From Caldicellulosiruptor diazotrophicus (GTDB lineage Bacteria; Bacillota; Thermoanaerobacteria; Caldicellulosiruptorales; Caldicellulosiruptoraceae), in assembly GCF_017347585.1 (NCBI RefSeq), contig NZ_AP024480.1:1572001-1636000 (forward strand): a DNA stretch of 64,000 nt. The letters are read 5' to 3'. A model generated the notes under the pieces. It did no database searches. It saw nothing but the letters and a program-made list of their open reading frames with translations, and had not been told where the DNA came from. Positions within the stretch are counted from its first letter, which is position 1. Each line of letters opens with the position of its first letter. This document shows, piece after piece, positions 53,458 through 61,488 of the stretch. Both the position numbers and the translations under genes were made by a program.

Positions 53458-54207
53458 TTATTCTGGTATACCTGCCTCTTTGGCAGATTCCTCAAGTTGT
53501 TTTCTGACTTCCTCTCTTGTGTATTCTTTAACCTCTTCATACCTCTTCTGCCATTGTTCAATGACTTTTTCGGTTATTCCACCTTGCTTTGCTAACTCCT
53601 TACCTTCTTCTGTCTTTAAATATGTTATCTTTTTAACCTCTGGATCATAATCAAAATTTCTTACCTTAGCATAATATTCAATAGCATAGTCTTTATATCT
53701 CTTCCATACACTCTTCCAATTCTGTGGATTTCTTTTAAGTTCATCCATTAAACATTCATAATAAGCCATTGCCTCTTTATCAAGTTCTTTTTTCTTCTTC
53801 CTGATTGAATAAAATTCATCATCTCTGTCTTCTGCTAAAGAAGATTTTTGCATATAATTACTATCTATATTGTTTGTGTCTTGATACCTATCAGCTATAA
53901 CTGAATGACTAATTAAAATTAAATCAAAAACTTTTCTTGCAATTGGATCATTTAGTTCAGTTGCAAGATTAGTATAAACAGCATCGCATGTGGTCTGACT
54001 CTGGTTGCTATCTTCCTGCTTTCCACTTACCACTTCTTCAGTATTTTCTGCTCTATTATTTAGCTCAGACGCCAAAACTACCTTCTCCCCTGCTTTGACT
54101 GTGTCCCCCTTCGATTCTGTCTTTCCCCCATAAAAAAACCAACACAACCCACAGCCTGTCAAGATAAACATGCATATTATTCCAATTATTATAATTCTCC
54201 TTCTCAT
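53458..54207 (-). CDS. putative lipoprotein of unknown function
   Basis: 249 residues. The ATG at 54207 is eight bases after AAAGGAG; another lies two codons upstream. RRRIIIIGIICMFILTGCG is a lipoprotein signal with LTGC lipobox. The rest is charged and helical (SIRKKKKELDKEAMAYYECLM, GITEKVIEQWQKRYEEVKEY). It follows the amidase-like gene by 36 bases and may be its membrane-bound partner or inhibitor; no known domain is visible. Confidence 0.65.
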   Translation of the reverse strand: MRRRIIIIGIICMFILTGCGLCWFFYGGKTESKGDTVKAGEKVVLASELNNRAENTEEVVSGKQEDSNQSQTTCDAVYTNLATELNDPIARKVFDLILISHSVIADRYQDTNNIDSNYMQKSSLAEDRDDEFYSIRKKKKELDKEAMAYYECLMDELKRNPQNWKSVWKRYKDYAIEYYAKVRNFDYDPEVKKITYLKTEEGKELAKQGGITEKVIEQWQKRYEEVKEYTREEVRKQLEESAKEAGIPE

Positions 54208-54243
54208 TTCCATAGCTCCTTTCTTACTACTCTAAGTATTTAT

Positions 54244-55347
54244 CTAATTTGCACTTATTCTATATAATATTACCCAACCAATATTAGGATCCCTATAATT
54301 TAAATAATTTTTTAAGCTTCCACCATAATAAAAACCACTTTGATCGACAGAATGTTGCGCATACAAAAGGTCATTAGATGTTTTGCTTACTATTATCTGA
54401 GAATGATATGAAACCCAATCTTTGAAAGTATCACTATCATAATCAATATGCTGTACAATATCTCCTTCTTTTAAAAATCCTAACACTACACTGTTAAAGT
54501 TCTCATATGCATACCACACAGGATATATCCTTATCTGATATGCCCTCTTACTGCTTGAATTATCCCAGTGTCTTTTGAAAAACTCTGCACCAGACCATGA
54601 AGTCGATCTATTTGAAGAAGTTCTGTAAAACCAATAGTTTGTGTTACTTTCTATCCCCGTAGCTGAAGAATAAATCATACTTATTCCGCCAGCATAAAGC
54701 GTTATCGATGCAAAATTCGTACAGTCCCCACCAAGATTGTAAAAATTAGCAAATGTTATTCCATTGCAAACATAAGTTTCTTTAAAATTCGCATTATCCT
54801 TTGCCCAATTTACCGCTTTGTTCCTGTTATAACTTGTGTTTGTATTACCTGTGTCATATAATGTTTTCATAACCTGAAGGTAATAATACTCACTGCCTGA
54901 ATGCCCATATGAGCTTGATACTAAAATATAGTAGTATCCACTACTTGAAACAGTGTATTGTATAAACTCATTCTTACCTGTAGAATTGGTAGATGAAGCC
55001 ACAAGACTTTGGGAAGGATTGTAAAGATATATATTGTAATTTACATTCTGATGCGCATTAATAAAACTTATTGATACCACTTCGCCCAAATTCAAATAAA
55101 TCTTAAAATAATCCTTGTCCTGCACTGAATTCGTAGTTTGATATATGCGCCCAATCACTAAATTTTTCGCATTTACAGTATTTGCTGTTGAAAAACTATT
55201 ATTGTCTTCTTGCTCCATTTTGTAAGGAATACCATTAGGAATACTTGCATTATATGCTCTGTTAATTTTATTATACCAAAATATTAATGAAAATACAATT
55301 AAAAGAACCAAAAACCTTGATAAGCATTTTAAAACCCTTTTTATCAA
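54244..55347 (-). CDS. secreted protein with PPC-like domain and Amidase_6-like domain
   Basis: 367 residues; start is a TTG at 55347 after GAGAGTGGTG. An N-terminal membrane helix (FLVLLIVFSLIFWY) is followed by a prepeptidase C-terminal-type beta domain (FSTANTVNAKNLVIGRIYQ, YYYILVSSSYGHSGSEYYYLQV) and then an Amidase_6-like domain (NRNKAVNWAKDNANF, GGDCTNFASITLYAGG with the candidate catalytic Cys, YHSQIIVSKTS with His). A cell-wall or peptide hydrolase is likely; whether it acts on self or rivals is unknown. Confidence 0.78.
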   Translation of the reverse strand: MIKRVLKCLSRFLVLLIVFSLIFWYNKINRAYNASIPNGIPYKMEQEDNNSFSTANTVNAKNLVIGRIYQTTNSVQDKDYFKIYLNLGEVVSISFINAHQNVNYNIYLYNPSQSLVASSTNSTGKNEFIQYTVSSSGYYYILVSSSYGHSGSEYYYLQVMKTLYDTGNTNTSYNRNKAVNWAKDNANFKETYVCNGITFANFYNLGGDCTNFASITLYAGGISMIYSSATGIESNTNYWFYRTSSNRSTSWSGAEFFKRHWDNSSSKRAYQIRIYPVWYAYENFNSVVLGFLKEGDIVQHIDYDSDTFKDWVSYHSQIIVSKTSNDLLYAQHSVDQSGFYYGGSLKNYLNYRDPNIGWVILYRISAN

Positions 55348-55399
55348 ATAAACACCACTCTCACTCTTTCGTAATTTTAATTTGATATAGTACAGTTAA

Positions 55400-55560
55400 A
55401 AATTATTCTTTGGTACAAAATAAAGCTTTACATAACAATGTCACCTCTTTAGTAATTTATTTACTTTTAATATAGCACAACAACAACAATATACAAACTG
55501 CCTAAATTTTAATTTTGGTATTTGTGAAACTATAATAAATGTAAAATGTTCATTCTGTTT
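55400..55560 (-). repeat. leader repeat shared with the 57.2 kb gene
   Basis: The region around ACAACAACAATAT (55486) and GCCTAAATTTT, preceded by a TTTATTTACTTTTA stretch, matches 57220-57305 upstream of the toxin-like gene. The two downstream genes therefore share 5' regulatory DNA. Confidence 0.65.
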
Positions 55561-55737
55561 ATGTTGCATATCTTAGAGTCATAAATATATGATTATACTT
55601 AAAATGATAAATCGTCTGCAGTGGAATCTATATAATTGGGCAAAAAGTAGAATTTGGTATAAAAATTTGAACCTGCCATTAATTAAAATTGCCACTTATT
55701 TTAAATATCCTCAATTTCGGCTTTATAGCTTTACAAA

Positions 55738-55782
55738 AACAAAAAGCTTTTGCGAAGGTTTCACCTTCACAAAAGCTTTAGT
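55738..55782 (-). terminator. tyrS-type terminator, copy 2
   Basis: AAAGCTTTTGTGAAGGT pairs with ACCTTCGCAAAAGCTTT (17 bp, one G-T pair, 3-base loop) on the minus strand, followed by TTGTTTTTG. Confidence 0.82.
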
Positions 55783-55822
55783 TTTGGCTTTACAAATTTT
55801 ATCTTTTAGCTGTATAGCATCA
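55764..55822 (-). pseudogene. degenerate 3' tail of tyrS, copy 2
   Basis: Aligns by eye with the tyrS end: GATGCTATACAGCTAAAAG against GATGTTTTGCAGGTAGGTA, then AAAATTTGT and the shared terminator. It is much more decayed than copy 3 and no longer reads through. Confidence 0.45.
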
Positions 55823-55848
55823 AAGCTTTTAAATGTCAATTTCAAAAC

Positions 55849-56208
55849 TTACACTCCATAACAAATCATATATTTATTCTCCTCTTTTGCTTTTTTAATC
55901 TTCTCCAAAAGTTTCTTAAGACTTTGGTCTTCTTTTGTCCTCGGGTCACTTTCTACTACTTTCTCTAATTCAGGAAGAGACTTGGGCGGTATCAATGTAA
56001 CTCCATTTACGTCTATACCATAAAACTCTTTATCAAAACCTCCTCCAACATAGGTTTTTACTCTCCTCAGCCCCATCTCCCACCAGTCCAATACAACATC
56101 ACTATCCACATATATACAATCATACTTTTCAGGCTCATACTCACCATAATATTTGTTTCTATCTATCTCGTCAATAATACCAAATTCACACATTGTACCT
56201 TTGTACAT
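55849..56208 (-). CDS. small cytoplasmic protein, candidate immunity partner
   Basis: 119 residues without signal peptide. Acidic overall, with MCEFGIIDEIDRNKYYGEY, VVLDWWEMGLRRVKTYVGGG, NGVTLIPPKSLPELEKVV and a Lys-rich C-terminal helix. It follows a secreted toxin-like gene by 43 bases and precedes a tyrS-type terminator. Size, acidity and position fit an immunity protein; I do not recognise the family. Confidence 0.6.
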   Translation of the reverse strand: MYKGTMCEFGIIDEIDRNKYYGEYEPEKYDCIYVDSDVVLDWWEMGLRRVKTYVGGGFDKEFYGIDVNGVTLIPPKSLPELEKVVESDPRTKEDQSLKKLLEKIKKAKEENKYMICYGV

Positions 56209-56251
56209 TTATAAAAACACCTCCATAATGTAATAAATTAACACAACTTTA

Positions 56252-57019
56252 TTATTTACCAAAACTAATTAAATCCCCGGTTGGAACTAAGTTCACGCAT
56301 ACTGCATCTAAATAATACCCATTGTATCTGAATCTGTACACATTAGGAGTTTTACCATCAACAAGTTTTTGTGGCGTTAATTTCAATTCAATGACTCTTT
56401 TCCTAAATTCATCAGCCTTTCTTACATAATCACATATATTTGATACTGCTACTTCTTTACCGTGTGTTTTGAAATGATAATGTAAACACTCAGCTCTTGA
56501 ACCAAAACTTCCTGGTCCCCATAGATTAAGTAAACTCTGGGGAATTTGACGACTTCCTGTTGATGTGGCACTTCCAAAAGTTTCTCCCCCATCTTTAGCA
56601 TACCATGTTATTTTAATTCTTTCTTCACAAGTTAAAAGCGTAACTCCACTTACAGTGTATTTGTTCTTCCCAATCCCAACATTAGAAAATTGAAAGCTTT
56701 TCTTCGTGTTCCCAGTATCGACAGTACCATATACCAAGTCTACTGAATCTATTCCTAAATTTGTATCGAAAATAATTGAATCTTCAGTTGCAACCCAATT
56801 TAATATAACATAATTTGGTAATGTGTTTCCTAATATTTTCTCTTCGCCTTTATTAGTTTGAATTTCTCTAATTTCAGAACTGCTATCTGAACTACCTAAA
56901 ATTTCATTGCCATAGTTCTGGGTAATATTAGTAACTTGTTGTGCTCTTAAATCATCTGCTACATTTGCTAAAGTTCCTGTACAAAAAACTCCTACTAATA
57001 CAAGTATTACAGCTATCAT
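56252..57019 (-). CDS. secreted protein with toxin-like C-terminal domain
   Basis: 255 residues. The N terminus is a signal segment (MIAVILVLVGVFCTGTLA), then an Ig-like beta domain (about 75-155; VILNWVATEDSIIFDTN, ITWYAKDGGETFGSA). The last ~85 residues (ECLHYHFKTHGKEVAVSN, YVRKADEFRKRVIELKL, VYRFRYNGYYLDAVCV, GDLISFGK) resemble C-terminal nuclease modules of polymorphic toxins: a His/Lys-bearing HFxxHGKE helix followed by strands. The candidate immunity gene is next. RNase activity is inference. Confidence 0.6.
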   Translation of the reverse strand: MIAVILVLVGVFCTGTLANVADDLRAQQVTNITQNYGNEILGSSDSSSEIREIQTNKGEEKILGNTLPNYVILNWVATEDSIIFDTNLGIDSVDLVYGTVDTGNTKKSFQFSNVGIGKNKYTVSGVTLLTCEERIKITWYAKDGGETFGSATSTGSRQIPQSLLNLWGPGSFGSRAECLHYHFKTHGKEVAVSNICDYVRKADEFRKRVIELKLTPQKLVDGKTPNVYRFRYNGYYLDAVCVNLVPTGDLISFGK

Positions 57020-57219
57020 ACTTGTAAGTCTTAAGATGCCTTTTCTTATATCCCCAAATCTCCTTTCTATTTTTTACATTATAATTTCTTCTCTACCTAC
57101 CTAACCAATAACAAAATCCTTATAACTTCTATAGGCCACAAAGGGCAAAAATAATAATTTTAATTACCACAAGCAACACTTTTACTTTAGTTCAAATTAA
57201 AACTTTTTATAACAATATT

Positions 57220-57305
57220 ACCTTTTTAACTATTTATTTACTTTTACTATATCACAACAACAATAACAATAACAATAACAATATGCAAACTGCCTAAATT
57301 CTTAT
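57220..57305 (-). repeat. leader repeat with CAATAA microsatellite
   Basis: About four CAATAA units (57255-57283) lie inside a segment that matches 55470-55510. The tandem unit varies between the two copies. Apart from this, 57020-57354 holds no gene. Confidence 0.65.
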
Positions 57306-57354
57306 TTAGAAGCTTGTAATATTGTAACAAAAATACAACCATTGTTTTATGCAA

Positions 57355-57400
57355 AATAAAAAAGCTTTTGCAAAGGAAAAACCTTTACAAAAGCTTTATC
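57355..57400 (-). terminator. intrinsic terminator of tyrS
   Basis: AAAGCTTTTGTAAAGG pairs with CCTTTGCAAAAGCTTT (one mismatch), then TTTTTATTTTG on the minus strand. The left arm includes the tyrS stop codon. Confidence 0.85.
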
Positions 57401-58575
57401 TTCACAAATTTTAGTTTACCTACCTGCAAAACATCGCCGTTTTGAAGTTCAATGTCAAGTTCATTTATCTTCTCACCGTTGAGTTTAACAGCACCGCTTT
57501 TTATAAGCCTCATTCCCTCGCTTGTAGAGGAGCATAGTTTATTTTCTACCATAAACCTTGGTAGGTAAACCTTGGGGCTCTCAAGTTCAACCTCTGGAAT
57601 GTTATCTGGTATGTCTTTTTTCTGAAACACTCTTATAAATTCCTCTTCAGCTTTTTTTGCTGCCTCTTTGCCATGGTAAAGCTTTACAATCTCTCTTGCA
57701 AGTCTCATTTTTGCATCTCTTGGGTGAAGAGTCCCTTCTTCAAGTTTTCTCTTTATCTCCTCAATTTCTTCTGGCTCTAAATCAGTTGTAAGTTCATAAT
57801 ATGAAATCATAATCTCATCAGGAATTGACATCACTTTTCCATACATTATGTTTGGTGGCTCGTTTATACCAATGTAATTGCCAAGACTTTTGCTCATCTT
57901 ATTAACACCATCTGTACCAACCAAAATTGGCATCAAAAGCGCAACTTGGATTGTTTTGCATCCATACTCCTTTTGCAGCGTCCTTCCCATCAATATATTG
58001 AATTTTTGCTCAGTTGCGCCAAGCTCAACATCGGCCTCTATAACAACAGAGTCATACCCCTGCATAAGCGGGTAGAAAAACTCATGTATTGAAAGTGGCA
58101 AGTTCTTTTCCATTCGCTGGCGGAAAGTTTCTCTCTCTAACATTCTTGCAACTGTGTATTTTGATGCCAAATTTATAACATCTAAAAAATTCATAGGCTC
58201 AAGCCATTCGCTGTTATATCTAATTGTAGTCTTTTGTGGGTCAAGAATCTTCAAAACCTGTTGCTTGAAAGGCTCTGCATTTTTTTGAACCTCTTCTTTT
58301 GTAAGTTGTTTTCTTGTTTCAGACTTCCCAGTTGGGTCGCCTATCATTGCAGTAAAATCGCCAATTATTAAGATTATATTGTGTCCAAGGTCCTGAAGCT
58401 GTTTTAGTTTCCTTAAAACAACAGCGTGTCCAAGATGAACGTCTGGCACATTCGGGTCAAGACCAAGTTTTATGTTTAAAGGTCTGTCTTGCTTTAGCTT
58501 TTCAATGAGCTCTTCTTCAGTAATTATCTCAGCTGCACCCTTTTTGAAAACCTTCAATTGATGCTTGATATCCAT
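57385..58575 (-). CDS. tyrS: tyrosine--tRNA ligase
   Basis: Class I synthetase, 396 residues, of the TyrRS-Z type. LGLDPNVPDVHLGHAVVL contains the HIGH motif; KMSKSLGN is the KMSKS loop; the C-terminal S4-like RNA-binding domain (LPRFMVENKLCSST, SGAVKLNGEKINELDIELQNG) completes it. The ATG at 58575 gives MDIKHQL; an upstream TTG at 58608 would overlap murJ. It lies immediately downstream of murJ. Its last ~25 codons occur again at 53108 and, decayed, at 55764. Confidence 0.95.
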   Translation of the reverse strand: MDIKHQLKVFKKGAAEIITEEELIEKLKQDRPLNIKLGLDPNVPDVHLGHAVVLRKLKQLQDLGHNIILIIGDFTAMIGDPTGKSETRKQLTKEEVQKNAEPFKQQVLKILDPQKTTIRYNSEWLEPMNFLDVINLASKYTVARMLERETFRQRMEKNLPLSIHEFFYPLMQGYDSVVIEADVELGATEQKFNILMGRTLQKEYGCKTIQVALLMPILVGTDGVNKMSKSLGNYIGINEPPNIMYGKVMSIPDEIMISYYELTTDLEPEEIEEIKRKLEEGTLHPRDAKMRLAREIVKLYHGKEAAKKAEEEFIRVFQKKDIPDNIPEVELESPKVYLPRFMVENKLCSSTSEGMRLIKSGAVKLNGEKINELDIELQNGDVLQVGKLKFVKIKLL

Positions 58576-58604
58576 TTTGACGTTTCTTCCCCTTTCCGTA
58601 TTTT

Positions 58605-60161
58605 TCAAATCCCAAATTTTTCTCTTACCATTTTAACAATCAAACCCACTTCCTCTACCTTTAAAAGGTATATAAGCCCTGCATATATTCCCATTCCAAG
58701 CAAAATACTTGCCGAGGTATAAACGGTAAAGTATTTAAATGGCATTGTTAAATATATAAACTTTTGTTTAAATGCATATACAAAAATGCCCATAACCAAA
58801 CTTGCAACAAGCGCTTTTACAAATACACTTGCAATCCTTTTCCAACCGATTGACCCAAGTTTTTTCCTAAGAGAAATAAACAACAAAACTGCTGCAATAT
58901 AGTTTGCTGATGCAAATGCCATAGCAGCACCGGTGTGCTTGAATTTATGAATAAATATTATGTCAAGTACAATATTACAAACAATAGCAATAACACCGTT
59001 TTTTACAGCTGTTTTTGAATCCTTCAAAACATACAAAGTTCTATTTAACATATCTCTAAGACCAAGTCCTACAAAACCCAAACAGTAAAACATAAGCGGT
59101 GAAGCTGTTAGCATGGTAGACTCTATTGTAAAGTTTCCTCTTTGATAGATTAACCTTGTTATTTCTTTCGCCATAATCATACCGCCCACCGCAAACGGCA
59201 TCATCATCAAAATAATTGAATTTACCGCAGAGACAAAAAATTTCCTAAAATTTTCTTTGTCTCCTTTTGCTTGAAAATTAGATAAAGTTGAAAAAGCTAA
59301 AACAGAAATTGAGGAAGAAAAAACTCCAACCACCACATCGTTCAGCTTCCCTGCATAGGCAACAGCTGCAACAGCACCGGTCGATGTCCCTGTCAGAAGG
59401 TATCTGTCAATGAACGTATAAAGCTGAGCCATGCTGCTGCTTATGAAAACCGGAAAAGAAAATTTTATCATTTTTTTTATGTTTTCATCCTTCAGCCCGA
59501 CTACAGGATAAAATTTAAAGCCATATTTCTTTGAATTATTAAGCTGGTAAACCAAGCTCCAAAAATATCCGATAACAAACCCCACTGCTACTATATATAC
59601 ATCAAACTTTCTGAATGGTTCAAAGTAGGATAAAAATATGGCAACAAAAATAGACAGATTAAATGGAATACTTGATAACACAGGTTTTGTAAAGTTTCCG
59701 TTTGCTTGCAAAAAACCCTGAAGTATGTTTGCAGAGCTTGTAAATATTATCATAAAGATTGTGATTTTTAAAATTCTTGACGCATACATTATTTGAAGTT
59801 CTTTACTTTGGTGCACTTGAAGTTGAATTAGCTGTTTTGAGAAAATAAAACCTAATACCGCAACAATACTTGATGCAAGAAGCAATGTATTTATTACACT
59901 GTTTGTAAACTTTATCCCTTCATCCTCACCTTTTTTTTCACGTATATCTGTGTAAAACGGTATAAATGAGGTTGAAAAAGCAGCAAAAACAGAAGCAAAA
60001 AGAATGTTCGGAAGTTGCAGTGCAAGTGGAAAAGCATCTGCCTTTACGCTTGTACCAAACCTTGCACCAAATGCCACCTCTCTTATGAATCCTATAAGCT
60101 TTGTAAAAACTGTTACTATAAATAGCTGCAATGCTATTTTTGTTGCCTTTTTATACTGCAA
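58605..60161 (-). CDS. murJ: lipid II flippase MurJ (MviN)
   Basis: 518 residues with 14 hydrophobic helices. IGFIREVAFGARFGTSVKADAF at the N terminus is the MurJ signature, followed by LPNILFASVFAAFSTSFIPFY. It moves lipid II across the membrane for peptidoglycan synthesis. The stop is next to the tyrS start region. Confidence 0.92.
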   Translation of the reverse strand: MQYKKATKIALQLFIVTVFTKLIGFIREVAFGARFGTSVKADAFPLALQLPNILFASVFAAFSTSFIPFYTDIREKKGEDEGIKFTNSVINTLLLASSIVAVLGFIFSKQLIQLQVHQSKELQIMYASRILKITIFMIIFTSSANILQGFLQANGNFTKPVLSSIPFNLSIFVAIFLSYFEPFRKFDVYIVAVGFVIGYFWSLVYQLNNSKKYGFKFYPVVGLKDENIKKMIKFSFPVFISSSMAQLYTFIDRYLLTGTSTGAVAAVAYAGKLNDVVVGVFSSSISVLAFSTLSNFQAKGDKENFRKFFVSAVNSIILMMMPFAVGGMIMAKEITRLIYQRGNFTIESTMLTASPLMFYCLGFVGLGLRDMLNRTLYVLKDSKTAVKNGVIAIVCNIVLDIIFIHKFKHTGAAMAFASANYIAAVLLFISLRKKLGSIGWKRIASVFVKALVASLVMGIFVYAFKQKFIYLTMPFKYFTVYTSASILLGMGIYAGLIYLLKVEEVGLIVKMVREKFGI

Positions 60162-60196
60162 TTCTTGTCCTTCCTTTCATGGCTTTAAAAAAATTT

Positions 60197-61483
60197 CTAA
60201 ACACTCTCTTTCAAAAACCTCTCTATGCTCTTTATCTCTTTCACGAGAGCCTCTTTATCAATTGTAAAAAGTTTACCATCCATGTAAAGGATTTGACCAT
60301 CCACTATTGTAGCGTACACATTCGAAGGATTGCTACTATAAACAACATTAGAAATTGGGTTATAACATGGTAGCATGTTAAAATCATTTGCTTTCAGCAG
60401 CACTATATCAGCACAAAATCCTTCTTGAATAACCCCCGTGTTGTTGATACCTGCTGCCAAACTAGCATTTACTGTTGCCATTTTCAGAACCTGCTGTGCA
60501 TTTAAAATATCCGGCAATCTGTACATTCCCTTTTCAAGCAAAGATGCTATATGCATCTCTTTAAACATATTCAAGTTGTTGTTGCTTGCTGCCGAATCTG
60601 TGCCAATTACAACATTTACCCCAGACTTTATCATATTTTGCACAGGCGCAAAACCATTGCCAAGCTTGAGATTGCTTGTCGGGTTGTAAACACAAGATAC
60701 ATTTTTTGCTGTCATAATTTCGATATCCTCATCATCAACATACACGCAGTGTGCCGCTATACAAATTGTATCAAAAAGTCCTGCCTGATTGCATAACTTA
60801 ACAGGTGACATGTCATATTTTTCAAAGCAGCTATCTACTTCATTTTCTGATTCACTAAGATGTATCATCACACCTGTTTTAAATTCCTGTGCCAGCTGTG
60901 CAACCTTTTCTAAAAGTTCATATGAACACGTATAAATGGAATGTGGACCGAAAAACACTTTTATTTTGTCACTTGAATAATTATAAATCAGCTCTTTTGT
61001 CTCATCAAGTCTAAGATTTTCTTTTTCATCAGTCTGAAGTCCACGCGATAAAACTGCCTTTATACCAGTCTCTTGCACAGCCTTTGCTGTCATATCTTCA
61101 TGAAAATACATGTCAAAAAACATAGTTGTGCCACTTTGTAGCATCTCTGCAATACCAAGAAGAGAAGAAAAATAAATCATCTCTTTTGTAAGCTTTTCTT
61201 CTGCCGGGAAAATCTTTTCAAATAACCACTCATACAAAGGCAAATCGTCTGCAAAAGAACGCAAAATTGTCTGACCGCAATGTGTATGTGCATTTATAAG
61301 TCCCGGTATGGCTATCAAATCTTTTCCTTCAATGACTTTAACATAAGCTTGCTCATAAATAGATAGTTCTATATTTTCTGCTATCCTTTCAATCCTGCCA
61401 TTCTTGATAAAAATATCACCTTTTAGAACCTCATTTTGTGCATTACAAGTAATAATTGTAGCATTTTTAATTAATATATCCAT
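60197..61483 (-). CDS. amidohydrolase, SAH/MTA/adenosine deaminase type
   Basis: About 428 residues. Metal ligands of the TIM-barrel amidohydrolases: GLINAHTHCGQTIL, HLSESENEVD, HCVYVDDEDIEI and GTDSAASNNNLNMF. This matches the MtaD/DadD group that deaminates S-adenosylhomocysteine, methylthioadenosine or 5'-deoxyadenosine. The ATG at 61483 follows GGAAGTG and lies just after the ahcY stop, so both work on SAH. 5'-deoxyadenosine, the by-product of radical SAM enzymes, is a possible substrate. Confidence 0.85.
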   Translation of the reverse strand: MDILIKNATIITCNAQNEVLKGDIFIKNGRIERIAENIELSIYEQAYVKVIEGKDLIAIPGLINAHTHCGQTILRSFADDLPLYEWLFEKIFPAEEKLTKEMIYFSSLLGIAEMLQSGTTMFFDMYFHEDMTAKAVQETGIKAVLSRGLQTDEKENLRLDETKELIYNYSSDKIKVFFGPHSIYTCSYELLEKVAQLAQEFKTGVMIHLSESENEVDSCFEKYDMSPVKLCNQAGLFDTICIAAHCVYVDDEDIEIMTAKNVSCVYNPTSNLKLGNGFAPVQNMIKSGVNVVIGTDSAASNNNLNMFKEMHIASLLEKGMYRLPDILNAQQVLKMATVNASLAAGINNTGVIQEGFCADIVLLKANDFNMLPCYNPISNVVYSSNPSNVYATIVDGQILYMDGKLFTIDKEALVKEIKSIERFLKESV

Positions 61484-61488
61484 TTTAC

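Noticed and set aside
57248-57285. CAATAA tandem units as a CRISPR or replication iteron array
   Set aside because: The units are six bases long and contiguous without spacers; no Cas or replication initiator gene is near. It is a simple microsatellite in a leader.
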